A stretch of DNA of 64,000 nucleotides from AP-15 sp963833745 (GCA_963833745.1 CAWHZD010000007.1:1-64000); one strand, 5' to 3'; shown: positions 45,059 through 52,909, numbered from the stretch's first letter. Program-made: numbers and translations. Notes: generated from the sequence alone by a model not told the origin.

Positions 45059-45368
45059 CGGAAATGCGCATCCGGCGGCAGCGGGGGTCGTCCGCGCCTC
45101 AATGTGTAGATAGGCGACCATACACCAAGAGAGCCACGACGATTGGCCGCGACAGCCTTGCGCCCATCCGATCGGCTCGACAACCGATATCTTGGGTCGA
45201 TTTCGACCGGGTAAAGGCCGTGGGACCGGTTGTGCCGCCGGGTCGCCCGCTGACAACCGGCTTCGCAATTGACGTGCGGAAGGTTATATCGATCCGCTGC
45301 AATACGGCGGCGACGCCGGGTCCACACCCGGTGCGACCGGCGAAAAACGAAGCATATTGGGAGGCGAG
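45059..45368. other. Divergent intergenic region
   Basis: 310 bases between the divergent flavoprotein and OFA-transporter genes. No further gene is evident. GGGAGGCGAG just before 45369 is a strong ribosome-binding site for the transporter. Confidence 0.5.
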
Positions 45369-46757
45369 ATGTTCATGTCGTTTCTGCACCGTGATCGTAC
45401 GGTGGCGCCGCTTGGCTACAGCCGATGGCTGATCCCCCCGGCGGCGTTATGCGTCCATCTGTGTATCGGCCAAGCATACGCCTTTAGCGTTTTCAACCTG
45501 CCGATGACAAAGCTGATCGGCATCACCCAATCAACTCCGGGGGATTGGAAGCTCACCGAGCTCGGCTGGATCTTCAGCCTCGCCATCTTTTTTCTCGGGG
45601 CTTCCTCGGCCTTGTGTGGCCGGTGGGTCGAGGAGGGAGGTCCACGCCGGGCCATGTTTACCGCGGCCCTGTGCTGGTCGGGCGGCTTTTTCGTGTCGGC
45701 GATCGGGGCCTCTCTACACACCTTGTGGATCATCTACCTTGGATATGGCGTGCTCGGCGGCTTTGGTCTTGGCATCGGCTATATTTCGCCGGTCTCGACC
45801 TTGATCCGCTGGTTTCCCGACCGGCCGGGAATGGCGACCGGGATGGCGATCATGGGGTTTGGCGGGGGCGCCTTTATCGCCTCGCCGCTTTCGGTGTGGC
45901 TGATGAGCCGGTTCTCCAGCCCCACCCAGGTCGGCGTCGCCGAGACGTTTGTTGTCATGGGCGTCGTCTATCTTTGCTTTATGATGGTCGGCGCCGCCAT
46001 CGTGCGCGTCCCGCCGGCAGGCTGGCAGCCGGCGGGATACGTCGTCCCGATCCAGCCAAAGAGGCTGGTGACGACCCGCAACGTGTTTGTCTACGACGCG
46101 CTGAAGACCCCGCAGTTCTGGCTGATTTGGTGGGTTCTGTGCCTCAACGTGACCGCCGGCATCGGGGTCTTGGGACAGGCCTCGGCCATGAGCCAGGAAA
46201 TGTTCCGCGGCAGCATCACCGCCGTCGCCGCGTCGGGGCTGGTCGGGTTGTTCAGCCTGTTCAACATGGGCGGCCGGTATGTCTGGTCCTCGATCTCCGA
46301 CTATCTCGGCCGCAAGAACACCTATTTCGTGTTTTTCGCGTTGGGCACGCTGCTTTACGCGTTGGTGCCGCATAGCGGCTCAATCGGCAGCGTGGCCTTG
46401 TTCGTGTCGTGCTATGCGGTGATTTTCAGCATGTATGGCGGAGGCTTTGCGACCGTCCCCGCCTATCTGCGCGACTTGTTTGGCACCCGCTATGTCGGAG
46501 CCATTCACGGGATGCTGCTGACCGCGTGGTCGATGGCGGGCATCTTCGGCCCGGTGCTGGTCAACTACATCCGCGAGTACAACGTCACCCACGGCGTCGC
46601 TCCTGCGCAGGCCTACAATTTGACAATGTGCGTGATGGCGGGGTTGCTCGTCATTGGCTTTATCTGCAACGCTTTCATCAGGCCCGTCGCCGAGCGGTAC
46701 TACATCGGGGAAACCGACCGGCGAGGCGTCGAGCTCCGAGCGGCGGTGGAGCGCTGA
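45369..46757 (+). CDS. OFA-family MFS transporter (oxalate/formate antiporter-like)
   Basis: A 462-residue, twelve-helix major facilitator. The start MFMSFLHRDRTVAPLGYSRW at 45369 follows GGAGG. Family blocks are LCVHLCIGQAYAFSVFNLPM in helix 1, GLGIGYISPVSTLIRWFPDR near helix 4, GMATGMAIMGFGGGAFIASP after it, and SAMSQEMFRGSITAVAASGL in the second half. YLRDLFGTRYVGAIHGMLLT is a further hallmark. The best-known member, OxlT, exchanges oxalate for formate, but most members are of unknown specificity, so an organic anion is all that can be said. A 43-codon gene begins two bases after its stop and is its usual small partner. Confidence 0.88.
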   Translation: MFMSFLHRDRTVAPLGYSRWLIPPAALCVHLCIGQAYAFSVFNLPMTKLIGITQSTPGDWKLTELGWIFSLAIFFLGASSALCGRWVEEGGPRRAMFTAALCWSGGFFVSAIGASLHTLWIIYLGYGVLGGFGLGIGYISPVSTLIRWFPDRPGMATGMAIMGFGGGAFIASPLSVWLMSRFSSPTQVGVAETFVVMGVVYLCFMMVGAAIVRVPPAGWQPAGYVVPIQPKRLVTTRNVFVYDALKTPQFWLIWWVLCLNVTAGIGVLGQASAMSQEMFRGSITAVAASGLVGLFSLFNMGGRYVWSSISDYLGRKNTYFVFFALGTLLYALVPHSGSIGSVALFVSCYAVIFSMYGGGFATVPAYLRDLFGTRYVGAIHGMLLTAWSMAGIFGPVLVNYIREYNVTHGVAPAQAYNLTMCVMAGLLVIGFICNAFIRPVAERYYIGETDRRGVELRAAVER

Positions 46758-46759
46758 CG

Positions 46760-46891
46760 ATGGCGGACGATCGAGAGCGGACGGCCTCCCATAACGGCGT
46801 CAAACTGGTCCTCGCCTGGGGCTTTGTCGGGATTCCGCTGGTTTGGGGCGTGGTCCAGACCTTGCTCAACGCGATCAAGGCGTTTCACTGA
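46760..46891 (+). CDS. MFS transporter small subunit
   Basis: A 43-residue protein with one hydrophobic helix (KLVLAWGFVGIPLVWGVVQT) starting MADDRERTASHNGVK two bases after the OFA transporter stop. Tiny proteins of just this pattern (polar N-terminus, K-L-x-x-x-W-x-x-V-x-x-P-x-x-W-G-V) follow OFA transporters in many Proteobacteria and are named MFS transporter small subunit. An accessory or stabilising role is presumed. Confidence 0.82.
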   Translation: MADDRERTASHNGVKLVLAWGFVGIPLVWGVVQTLLNAIKAFH

Positions 46892-46986
46892 CGGACATTC
46901 AATCGTCGCCACAACGGCGGCCCGCAGGTTGGCGAATCCCGTTGCGAAGCCTATGTTATAACAAAGTCTAACATGCGAGGCTCGCG

Positions 46987-47163
46987 ATGCGAGCGGCGGT
47001 GCGCAAGCTGGGTAATTCGTCGGGGGTCATACTTCCGAAATCGCTGTTTCACGACCTCGGAATGGTGGTGGGGGATCCGGTGGAGATGATGCTGGAGGCC
47101 GGCCGGATTGTGCTCATATGCGCCACCAATCCGGACCTGCGCTGCTGCGTGGACAGAACCTGA
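46987..47163 (+). CDS. AbrB/MazE-type DNA-binding protein (antitoxin-like)
   Basis: A 58-residue swapped-hairpin protein. MRAAVRKLGNSSGVILPKSL is the classic MazE/AbrB N-terminus (R-K-x-G-N-S-x-G-V-I-x-P-K), followed by LGMVVGDPVEMMLEAGRIVL. The C-terminus (CATNPDLRCCVDRT) lacks the R-x-G-W toxin-binding tail common in MazE antitoxins, which may reflect a shift or a degraded end. No MazF-like toxin gene follows in the next 280 bases (47164-47447), where I see nothing recognisable. It may be an orphan or a remnant of a toxin-antitoxin pair. An AT-rich stretch (TTATAACAAAGTC) just upstream could be the promoter. Confidence 0.7.
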   Translation: MRAAVRKLGNSSGVILPKSLFHDLGMVVGDPVEMMLEAGRIVLICATNPDLRCCVDRT

Positions 47164-47447
47164 TCTCAACCTGATAAAACAGACAAAACGGGTCCAGGCG
47201 TAGCTGCGAGGTCCGCTCTCGTTGCAGCGGGGCGGGCCGGGCCCAACGATGTGCTGCTGACCCTTGCCCTCCTCGCGTGAACGCGGCGGAACAAAAGTTT
47301 TGGGGTCGTGTCCGATCATGTCATGCAGCTGTCGGCCTCGATCCGAAAGGGAGCCGGATTTTTGCCGCGGAAGCGGCGATCGCTGTAGATTCGCTGCAAA
47401 AACAGCAAAAACAGCGGATGGGGTGCTTCCTTGGTCAGTCGGCGAAA

Positions 47448-48689
47448 TCAGCCAGCGAGATCCACGGTGTCGAGGAGCGCATTCAACAGCACGTTGCAGC
47501 CGGCGGTCAAATCGGCGGGTTTGGCGTCCTCGATCTCGTTATGGCTGATGCCGTCGACGCAGGGCACGAACACCATCGCCGTCGGGGCGATGCGCGCCAG
47601 GTAGACGGCGTCGTGGCCGGCGCCGCTGACGATGTCCTGGTGGGGGTAGCCCTGCGCTGCTGCGGCGTCGCGCACGGCGGCGACCAGTGACGGGTCGAAC
47701 GGGGCCGGCGGGAAATACCAGAATTCCCTGACCTCGACTTCGAGGTTCTGGCTCGCCGCGGCGGCGGCGCAGGCGGCGCGCAATTCGCAGTCCATTTGGG
47801 TCAGCACCGCATCCTCGGGGTGGCGGAAATCGACGGTGAAGAAAACCCGGCCGGGGATCGTGTTGCGCGAATTGGGGCTGACCTGGACAAAGCCGACCGT
47901 GGCACAGGCAAAGGGCGCGTGGGCATGGCCGATACGGTTGACCGCATCGATCATCCGCGCGGCCCCGACCAGCGCATCGCGGCGGCGCGGCATCGGCGTC
48001 GGCCCGGCGTGGGCTTCCTGGCCGGTGACCGTGACCTCGTACCAGCGCTGCCCTTGCGCACCGGTCACGACCCCGACCGGCTTGCCCGCCGCTTCGAGGA
48101 TCGGCCCCTGCTCGATATGGGCTTCGAAATAGGCGGCGACCGTGCGGCGCCCGACCGGCTCGGGCCCGGCAAAGCCGATGCGCTCCAACTCGGCGCCGAG
48201 GGTCACGCCGGTGACGTTGTCTGGGCGCTCGAGCCCGTACGACAGGTCGAAGACGCCGGCGAAGACGCCCGACCCGACCATCGCCGGCGAAAACCGCGAG
48301 CCTTCCTCGTTGGTCCAGGCGACGATCTCGATCGGCGCTTCGGTCTCATAGCCGAGATCGTTGAGGGTGCGGACAATTTCGAGCCCCGCCATCACCCCGT
48401 AGGCCCCGTCAAACCGGCCGCCGGTCGGCTGGGTGTCGAGATGGCTGCCGGTCATGATCGGCGCCAAGTTCGGGTTTCGGCCCGGCCGGCGGGCAAAGAT
48501 ATTGCCGATCCGGTCGATGGTAACGGTGCAGCCGGCCTCTTCACACCAGCGGATGAACAACCGTCGCGCCTCACCGTCGAGATCGCTGGCGGCGAGCCGG
48601 CACACCCCGCCCTTCGCGGTCGCGCCGATCCGCGCCAATTCCATCAGGCTTGCCCATAGCCGCTCGCCATTGACTTGCAGGTTGCGCAT
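47448..48689 (-). CDS. M20-family Zn-dependent hydrolase (N-carbamoyl-L-amino-acid hydrolase / allantoate amidohydrolase group)
   Basis: A 413-residue intact frame starting MRNLQVNGERLWASLMELAR. It belongs to the beta-ureidopropionase / AmaB / AllC group: metal ligands appear in MTGSHLDTQPTGGRFDGAYG and WTNEEGSRFSPAMVGSGVF, then YFEAHIEQGPILEAAGKPVG and GQEAHAGPTPMPRRRDAL from the dimerisation domain, and SGAGHDAVYLARIAPTAMVF near the C-terminus. Such enzymes hydrolyse N-carbamoyl amino acids or ureido compounds. The amidase at 50672 would once have been its divergent neighbour; the DUF4279 array now lies between. A fragment of a closely related 5' end lies at 50485-50607. Confidence 0.9.
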   Translation of the reverse strand: MRNLQVNGERLWASLMELARIGATAKGGVCRLAASDLDGEARRLFIRWCEEAGCTVTIDRIGNIFARRPGRNPNLAPIMTGSHLDTQPTGGRFDGAYGVMAGLEIVRTLNDLGYETEAPIEIVAWTNEEGSRFSPAMVGSGVFAGVFDLSYGLERPDNVTGVTLGAELERIGFAGPEPVGRRTVAAYFEAHIEQGPILEAAGKPVGVVTGAQGQRWYEVTVTGQEAHAGPTPMPRRRDALVGAARMIDAVNRIGHAHAPFACATVGFVQVSPNSRNTIPGRVFFTVDFRHPEDAVLTQMDCELRAACAAAAASQNLEVEVREFWYFPPAPFDPSLVAAVRDAAAAQGYPHQDIVSGAGHDAVYLARIAPTAMVFVPCVDGISHNEIEDAKPADLTAGCNVLLNALLDTVDLAG

Positions 48690-48871
48690 GCCGTCCTCAC
48701 CGATTTAGCGGTTCGATAATAGCTGGTCGGCGACCAAAAAAGAGACGTATCGAATGGCGTGATCGCTCGATATAGCAATTACTATTGATAATTCAGCACT
48801 TCACCTATAAAATTCGCACCAATTCTGGGAGACGAGTTTGCTGCCAGCCAGCGTGCATTTGTGGCGTTTGA

Positions 48872-48991
48872 GGACCGCCGGCGACGGCAATCTCGGGCTC
48901 TGCTGCTGGGAACGACAACGTGAGGATAATGATCCCGTCCGGCGACGTTTACTTTGGTTCGGAGTATATCGGCAATCTGAGGGAGTGGTGA
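48872..48991 (+). pseudogene. Toxin-like C-terminal tail, remnant A
   Basis: About 27 codons ending at TGA 48989-48991, six bases before the first DUF4279 gene. They read GNDNVRIMIPSGDVYFGSEY and then IGNLREW. This tail (N-D-N-V-x-I ... G-D-V-Y ... G/S-E-x-I-G-N-L) is one I associate from memory with the C-termini of polymorphic, secreted toxins. Upstream the frame is closed (TGA at 48869-48871) and the expected helix (H-x-I-K) is not recognisable in frame; pieces such as DEFAASQRAFVAFEDRRRR appear in another frame. The same tail recurs at 49928-49977. Confidence 0.5.
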
Positions 48992-48997
48992 AATCAG

Positions 48998-49447
48998 ATG
49001 GCGGACGCTGACGCTGCTGGCACACATTGCCATACGCTGATGTTTTTTTCGGGCGAGGACTTCGATCCTAACAATCTGTCGAATCTGCTTCCCCTCCAAC
49101 CATCGCATGCGAGAAAGAGGGGCGAACCGATGGCCCGTCCTCGCCCCGACCGCTCGACGCCCCTTGCTCGCCAGGGAGTGTTGAGTTATTCGACCCTCGG
49201 CCTTCACAGCAACAACATCAACGATCACTTTCGATATCTCTTGCAGGCGATTTTGCCTGTTGCCGATGAAGTAAAATCGTTGGTCGACCGAGATCATCTG
49301 TTATGGGAGATCGTCTGCTTTTTTGATGATCCGCCGGCCGATTTGCGCGCTGCTCTGGATCCATCGATCGCAAACCGTCTCGACGCGCTCGGCATCGAGC
49401 TGATCTTGGACGATCCGAATACAATCACGGTCGTCGAAGAAACTTAG
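48998..49447 (+). CDS. DUF4279 protein, copy 1 (candidate immunity protein)
   Basis: A 149-residue soluble protein, starting MADADAAGTHCHTLMFFSGE six bases after the toxin-like tail. Features of the DUF4279 family are the opening beta-strand with F-S-G-E-D-F-D-P, LSNLLPLQPS, a middle SYSTLG segment, INDHFRYLLQAI and the ending LGIELILDDPNTITVVEET. By eye about 91 of 149 positions match copy 2 at 50014. The molecular role of DUF4279 is unknown to me. The position directly downstream of a toxin-like C-terminus, and the tandem duplication with it, suggest an immunity function; this is inference. Confidence 0.72.
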   Translation: MADADAAGTHCHTLMFFSGEDFDPNNLSNLLPLQPSHARKRGEPMARPRPDRSTPLARQGVLSYSTLGLHSNNINDHFRYLLQAILPVADEVKSLVDRDHLLWEIVCFFDDPPADLRAALDPSIANRLDALGIELILDDPNTITVVEET

Positions 49448-49481
49448 ACTAACACTACGGCTCCCGCCCGCGCGCCGCGCC

Positions 49482-49977
49482 GTCAACCTCTGTCTGGCGC
49501 AGATCGCTGCGGTGCAGCTGCGCATACCGGACCTGCCGGGCCTTCTTGCCGGCGCCGCCCTCGAAACCGAGGACCGGCTGATCAAAACCGAGCGCGGCGG
49601 CGATGTTCTGGCGCGCGCCGGCTGGGACCCGGACAAGCACCCGCGCGCCGGCACACCGCCCAATCCGGGCTGGTTCGCCCCGACCGAGGGCTCGAGCGCA
49701 ACGAACTCGGCGCAGGAGCACGAGGCGGAAGGGCGCACGCCGACGGGAATGCCTCCATCCGGCCCAACCAGCTGTCGATAACGCAGGCGGAAGCCCGTCA
49801 CCGATATTGCCGGTCGCCGAGCGCAGCACCGGCAACCCAGACTACGCCGCCCGCGCGTTGCGGATGGACCGGAACGTTCTCAGCGAGAGACTTCACCAAA
49901 TTAAAGACCGGGAAGGTCTTGGCGGGGATGACGATGTGAGGATAATGATCCCGTCGGGCGATGTTTATTTTGGCTAA
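49482..49977 (+). pseudogene. Polymorphic-toxin-like fragment B (frameshifted, truncated)
   Basis: Between the two DUF4279 genes, one frame from about 49482 to a stop at 49779-49781 gives PDLPGLLAGAALETEDRLIK, then ARAGWDPDKHPRAGTPPNPG and WFAPTEG; the H-P-R-A-G-x-P-P-N-P-G-W-F-A-P motif resembles linkers preceding toxin domains in secreted alphaproteobacterial proteins (from memory). Another frame then continues from about 49810 with NPDYAARALRMDRNVLSERL, HQIKDREGLGGDDDVRIMIP and SGDVYFG, stopping at 49975-49977. Codons after the stop still encode ENIGNLRE, so the tail has been cut by a TAA in place of Ser and a TAG in place of Trp relative to remnant A. No signal peptide or N-terminal delivery domain is present. 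Confidence 0.5.
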
Positions 49978-50013
49978 GAGAATATCGGTAACCTGAGGGA
50001 GTAGTGAGATCAG

Positions 50014-50466
50014 ATGGCCGACTGTAGCGCTTATCGCATACATTGCCATGCGCTGATGCAGTTCTCAGGTGAGGATCTCGATCCCGAACACATATCGAGA
50101 CTGCTTGATTTAACGCCGTCTTCCTCGGGGAAGAGGGACGAACCGATGGCCCGTCCTCGCCCCGGCCGCCCGACGCCCCTTGCTCGCCGGGGAGGGATTA
50201 GCTATTCGACCTATCGTAGCATCGTTAGCGACGATATAAATGATCATCTTCGTTATTTGCTGAACGCGGTCCGGCCCGTTTCCGAGCAACTTAGGGTGTT
50301 GGTGAACAGCGAGCATCTTCACTGGGGTATTGTGCTGTTTATTGACGACACTCCTGTGGACTGGCGCTCTCTCCTGGAAAAATCCATTGCCGACACCCTC
50401 GACAGTCTGGGGATCGAGGTGATCTTGGACGATCCGAATACAATTACGGTCGTCGAAGAAACGTAG
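50014..50466 (+). CDS. DUF4279 protein, copy 2 (candidate immunity protein)
   Basis: A 150-residue paralogue of the gene at 48998, starting MADCSAYRIHCHALMQFSGE shortly after the second toxin-like tail. The strongest matches are EPMARPRP-R-TPLAR in the middle, INDH-RYLL, and an identical C-terminus ILDDPNTITVVEET. The central SIVSDDINDH region and the charged residues 25-40 differ most, as expected if the two copies guard against variant toxins. The frame is intact. A fragment of a hydrolase gene begins about 20 bases after its stop, on the opposite strand. Confidence 0.72.
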   Translation: MADCSAYRIHCHALMQFSGEDLDPEHISRLLDLTPSSSGKRDEPMARPRPGRPTPLARRGGISYSTYRSIVSDDINDHLRYLLNAVRPVSEQLRVLVNSEHLHWGIVLFIDDTPVDWRSLLEKSIADTLDSLGIEVILDDPNTITVVEET

Positions 50467-50484
50467 CGCCGCGGCTCCCGCCCG

Positions 50485-50607
50485 CGCCGCGCCGTCGAAA
50501 TCGCTGGCGGCGAGCCGAGACACCCTGCCCTTTGGCGTCGAACCGATCTGTCCCAATTCCATCAGGCTCGCCCACAGCCGCTCGCCGTTGACTTGCAGAT
50601 TGCGCAT
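50485..50607 (-). pseudogene. 5' fragment of an M20 Zn-hydrolase gene
   Basis: Reading from ATG 50607 gives MRNLQVNGERLWASLMELGQ, then IGSTPKGRVSRLAASDFDGA, closely matching the first 40 codons of the intact hydrolase at 48689, after which similarity ends abruptly at the trailer of DUF4279 copy 2. Nucleotide similarity is high but with many substitutions, so this is an old or paralogous copy rather than a recent duplicate. It lies in the same orientation as the intact gene, 65 bases from the divergent amidase start. Confidence 0.8.
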
Positions 50608-50671
50608 TGCATCCTGGCGGCTTTAGCTGACCGATCCTGGCCGGGCGGACGGCGGGCCAAAAGGAGGAGCC

Positions 50672-52078
50672 ATGGCCGGCGACGACACTATCGCCTACGC
50701 CTCGGCGGCTTCGCTGACCGAGCTTTACCGCAAAGGCGCCTTGTCTCCGGTCGAGGCGACGAAGCTGCTGCTCGATCGGCTTGACGCGTTGCAGCCCAAG
50801 CTCAACGCCTTCTGCATCGTCGACCGCGATGGCGCGCTCGCGTCCGCGCACGCCTGCGAAGAGCGCTGGCGGCGCAGCGAGCCGGCGGGGCCTCTCGACG
50901 GGGTGCCGGTCACAATCAAGGATCTGATGCTGATGCGCGGTTTTCCGACCTTGCGCGGGTCGCATCTCGTCGACCGCGGCCAGGATTGGTCGGAGGATAC
51001 GCCGGCGGTGACGCGGCTGCGCGAGGCCGGTGCTGTTATCCTCGGCAAGACCACAACCTCCGAATTCGGTTGGAAGGCGCTGGGCGACAGCCCATTGACC
51101 GGCATCACCCGCAACCCCTGGGACCTGTCGCGCACCTCGGGCGGCAGCAGCGCCGGGGCCGCCGCCGCCGCGGCTGCTGGAATCGGGGTGTTGCATCTCG
51201 GCAGCGACGGCGCCGGCTCGATCCGCACCCCCTCCTGCTTTTGCGGCATTTTCGGGCTGAAGCCGAGTTTTGGCCGGGTCCCGGCCTACCCGCCGTCGCC
51301 GCTGGGGCTGTTGTCGCATCACGGGCCGATCACGCGCACCGTCGCCGATGCAGCATTGATGCTGACGGTCATCTCGCGCCCGGACGATCGCGATCCCTAT
51401 GGTCTGCCTGCGGAAGACCGCGATTGGCAAGACGGGATCGAAGGCGGCGTAAAAGACTGGCGGATCGCCTTCAGTCCGGATCTTGGTTACGCCCGGGTCG
51501 ATCCCGAAGTCGCCAACGCGGTCGCCACGGCGGCGCGCCAGTTTGAGGCGTTGGGGGCTGTCGTCGAGCAGGTCGATCAAATCTTCGCCTCGCCGCGCGA
51601 CGCGCTGCTCACCTTGTGGACCGCCGGAGAAGCGGCATTGTTGAAGACCTTCTCCGACGAACGCAAAAGACTGGTCGATCCGGGCCTGCTGGAGATGGCT
51701 GCAGCGGGCGAACAGCTTACCGCCGCCGATTGGGTGCATGCCGACCTCGTGCGCAATGCGCTCGGCCGTTCGATGGGCGCGTTTCACCGGCGCTACGATT
51801 TGCTGCTGACGCCGACGATGCCGATCCCGGCATTGCCGGCCGGGCGGGACCTGAACGACCCCGCCGTCGAGCGGCATTGGATCGACTGGTCGCCGTTCAG
51901 CTATCCGTTCAACATGACGCGCCAGCCGGCGGCGAGCATCCCGTGCGGCTTGACCAGCGCGGGCCTGCCGATCGGATTGCAGATCGTCGGGCCGCTCTAT
52001 GCCGACGACCGGGTGCTGCGCGCCGCCCGCGCCTTCGAGGAGACCCAGCCCGAGCGCCGCCCACCGCCCCTCATCTAA
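50672..52078 (+). CDS. Amidase (amidase signature family)
   Basis: A 468-residue enzyme hydrolysing amides to acids and ammonia. The start MAGDDTIAYASAASLTELYR follows AAGGAGGAG. The Ser-cisSer-Lys triad is present: Lys83 (PVTIKDLML), the cis-Ser in RTSGGSSAGAA near residues 159-160, and Ser183 in GSDGAGSIRTPSCFCG. It ends with IPCGLTSAGLPIGLQIVGPL, the usual C-terminal block. It could in principle act on the amide made by the nitrile hydratase 22 kb away, but distance makes this speculative; its nearer relation is with the M20 hydrolase on the other side of the DUF4279 array. Confidence 0.93.
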   Translation: MAGDDTIAYASAASLTELYRKGALSPVEATKLLLDRLDALQPKLNAFCIVDRDGALASAHACEERWRRSEPAGPLDGVPVTIKDLMLMRGFPTLRGSHLVDRGQDWSEDTPAVTRLREAGAVILGKTTTSEFGWKALGDSPLTGITRNPWDLSRTSGGSSAGAAAAAAAGIGVLHLGSDGAGSIRTPSCFCGIFGLKPSFGRVPAYPPSPLGLLSHHGPITRTVADAALMLTVISRPDDRDPYGLPAEDRDWQDGIEGGVKDWRIAFSPDLGYARVDPEVANAVATAARQFEALGAVVEQVDQIFASPRDALLTLWTAGEAALLKTFSDERKRLVDPGLLEMAAAGEQLTAADWVHADLVRNALGRSMGAFHRRYDLLLTPTMPIPALPAGRDLNDPAVERHWIDWSPFSYPFNMTRQPAASIPCGLTSAGLPIGLQIVGPLYADDRVLRAARAFEETQPERRPPPLI

Positions 52079-52131
52079 GGCGAGTTGCCGATCTTCGACC
52101 CGAAGCCATTTCCGGGCCTGGTTGGCACGGT

Positions 52132-52216
52132 GTCAGTGCGAGAAGCGCAGCGATGCGGCAATCCTGACCGGACGACGCTCAGCGGCCCGAGATTGCTTTG
52201 CTTCGCTCGCAATGAC
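52132..52216. repeat. Palindromic repeat, family 2 (copy B)
   Basis: About 85 bases with ends GTCAGTGCGAG and CTCGCAATGAC and inner segments GATGCGGCAATC and GAGATTGCTTTGCTTCG. It belongs to the same class as 34493-34580. It lies in the gap between the amidase and the convergent TMEM175-like gene. Confidence 0.7.
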
Positions 52217-52285
52217 CGATCCGAAGCCGGCAGTTCGATTTGATCGAAAACTGCTCTGAATGGCTGAACCCGGCTTGTTTGCGTG

Positions 52286-52857
52286 TCAGATTATCGATTC
52301 GATGCGCCGGTCGGGGACAAACCATAGCAGGGCGACCGCGACATAGAGAAGGATCGCGCGATCCAGGGCCGCACAAAGGCCAGCGGCATTGCGGCCGCGT
52401 AAATCGAAAACGTCAATTTGCCCTTCAAATCGCTGCCCACCGCAGTGGCGAGCTTGGAGCCTTGGCCGTTGCAGGTGATGATCGCCATTTGCAGCAACCA
52501 ATAGCCGATTGCGGCTAGAAACAGCACCGCACCATAGGCGGCGGTAGGCAGCGCTGCGAAAGCAGTGTCGTCCATCCACCGGATCACGAATGGGACCAGC
52601 GACAGCCAGAACAACAGAAACAGATTGGCCCACAACACTTTGCCGTCGACGTGCTCGGTCGCGTGCAGCATGTGGTGGTGATTGTTCCAGAAGATGGCGA
52701 CGTTGGTATAGCTCAGTGCATAGACGAGAAAAATCGGCATGCCGGAAAGCAGTGCAGCGAAGTCGGAGCCCGCCGGCACTTTCATGTCCAGCACCATGAT
52801 CGTGATGACGATGGCGATCACACCGTCGGTGAAGGCCTCGAGCCGTCCCGTGCCCAT
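52286..52857 (-). CDS. TMEM175-family (DUF1211) potassium-channel-like membrane protein (frame break near 3' end)
   Basis: About 190 residues with six hydrophobic helices. The N-terminal motif RLEAFTDGVIAIVITIMVLD matches the bacterial TMEM175 signature (R-x-x-A-F-S/T-D-G-V-x-A-I), which lines the potassium filter in studied members. Later helices include FLVYALSYTNVAIFWNNHHH and LFLLFWLSLVPFVIRWM. The frame needs a one-base shift near 52365 so that LAFVRPWIA continues into ILLYVAVALLWFVPDRRIES and the stop at 52286. Channel function is inferred from the family. Confidence 0.82.
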
Positions 52858-52909
52858 CGCCGATCTCCCGCCGGCATATCCCCGATTGCCGCGCCGCTAC
52901 GGCTTGCGC

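Larger units (their letters stand above)
48911..49977 (+). repeat. Direct duplication unit: toxin tail plus DUF4279 gene (first unit and start of second)
   Basis: The block GTGAGGATAATGATCCCGTC, then GGCGAY-GTTTAY-TTTGG, occurs at 48919-48960 and again at 49936-49974. In each case a DUF4279 gene starts shortly after (48998, 50014), and both genes are followed by nearly the same GGCTCCCGCCCGCGC segment (49459, 50473). The repeat unit is therefore tail-gene-trailer, about 1.02 kb apart, with divergence concentrated in the middle of the DUF4279 genes. Confidence 0.75.

Noticed and set aside
47277..47690. 137-codon plus frame starting NAAEQKFWGRVRSCHAAV
   Set aside because: Its second half is antisense to the intact M20 hydrolase gene; the first 45 codons have no recognisable family, so I did not call it.
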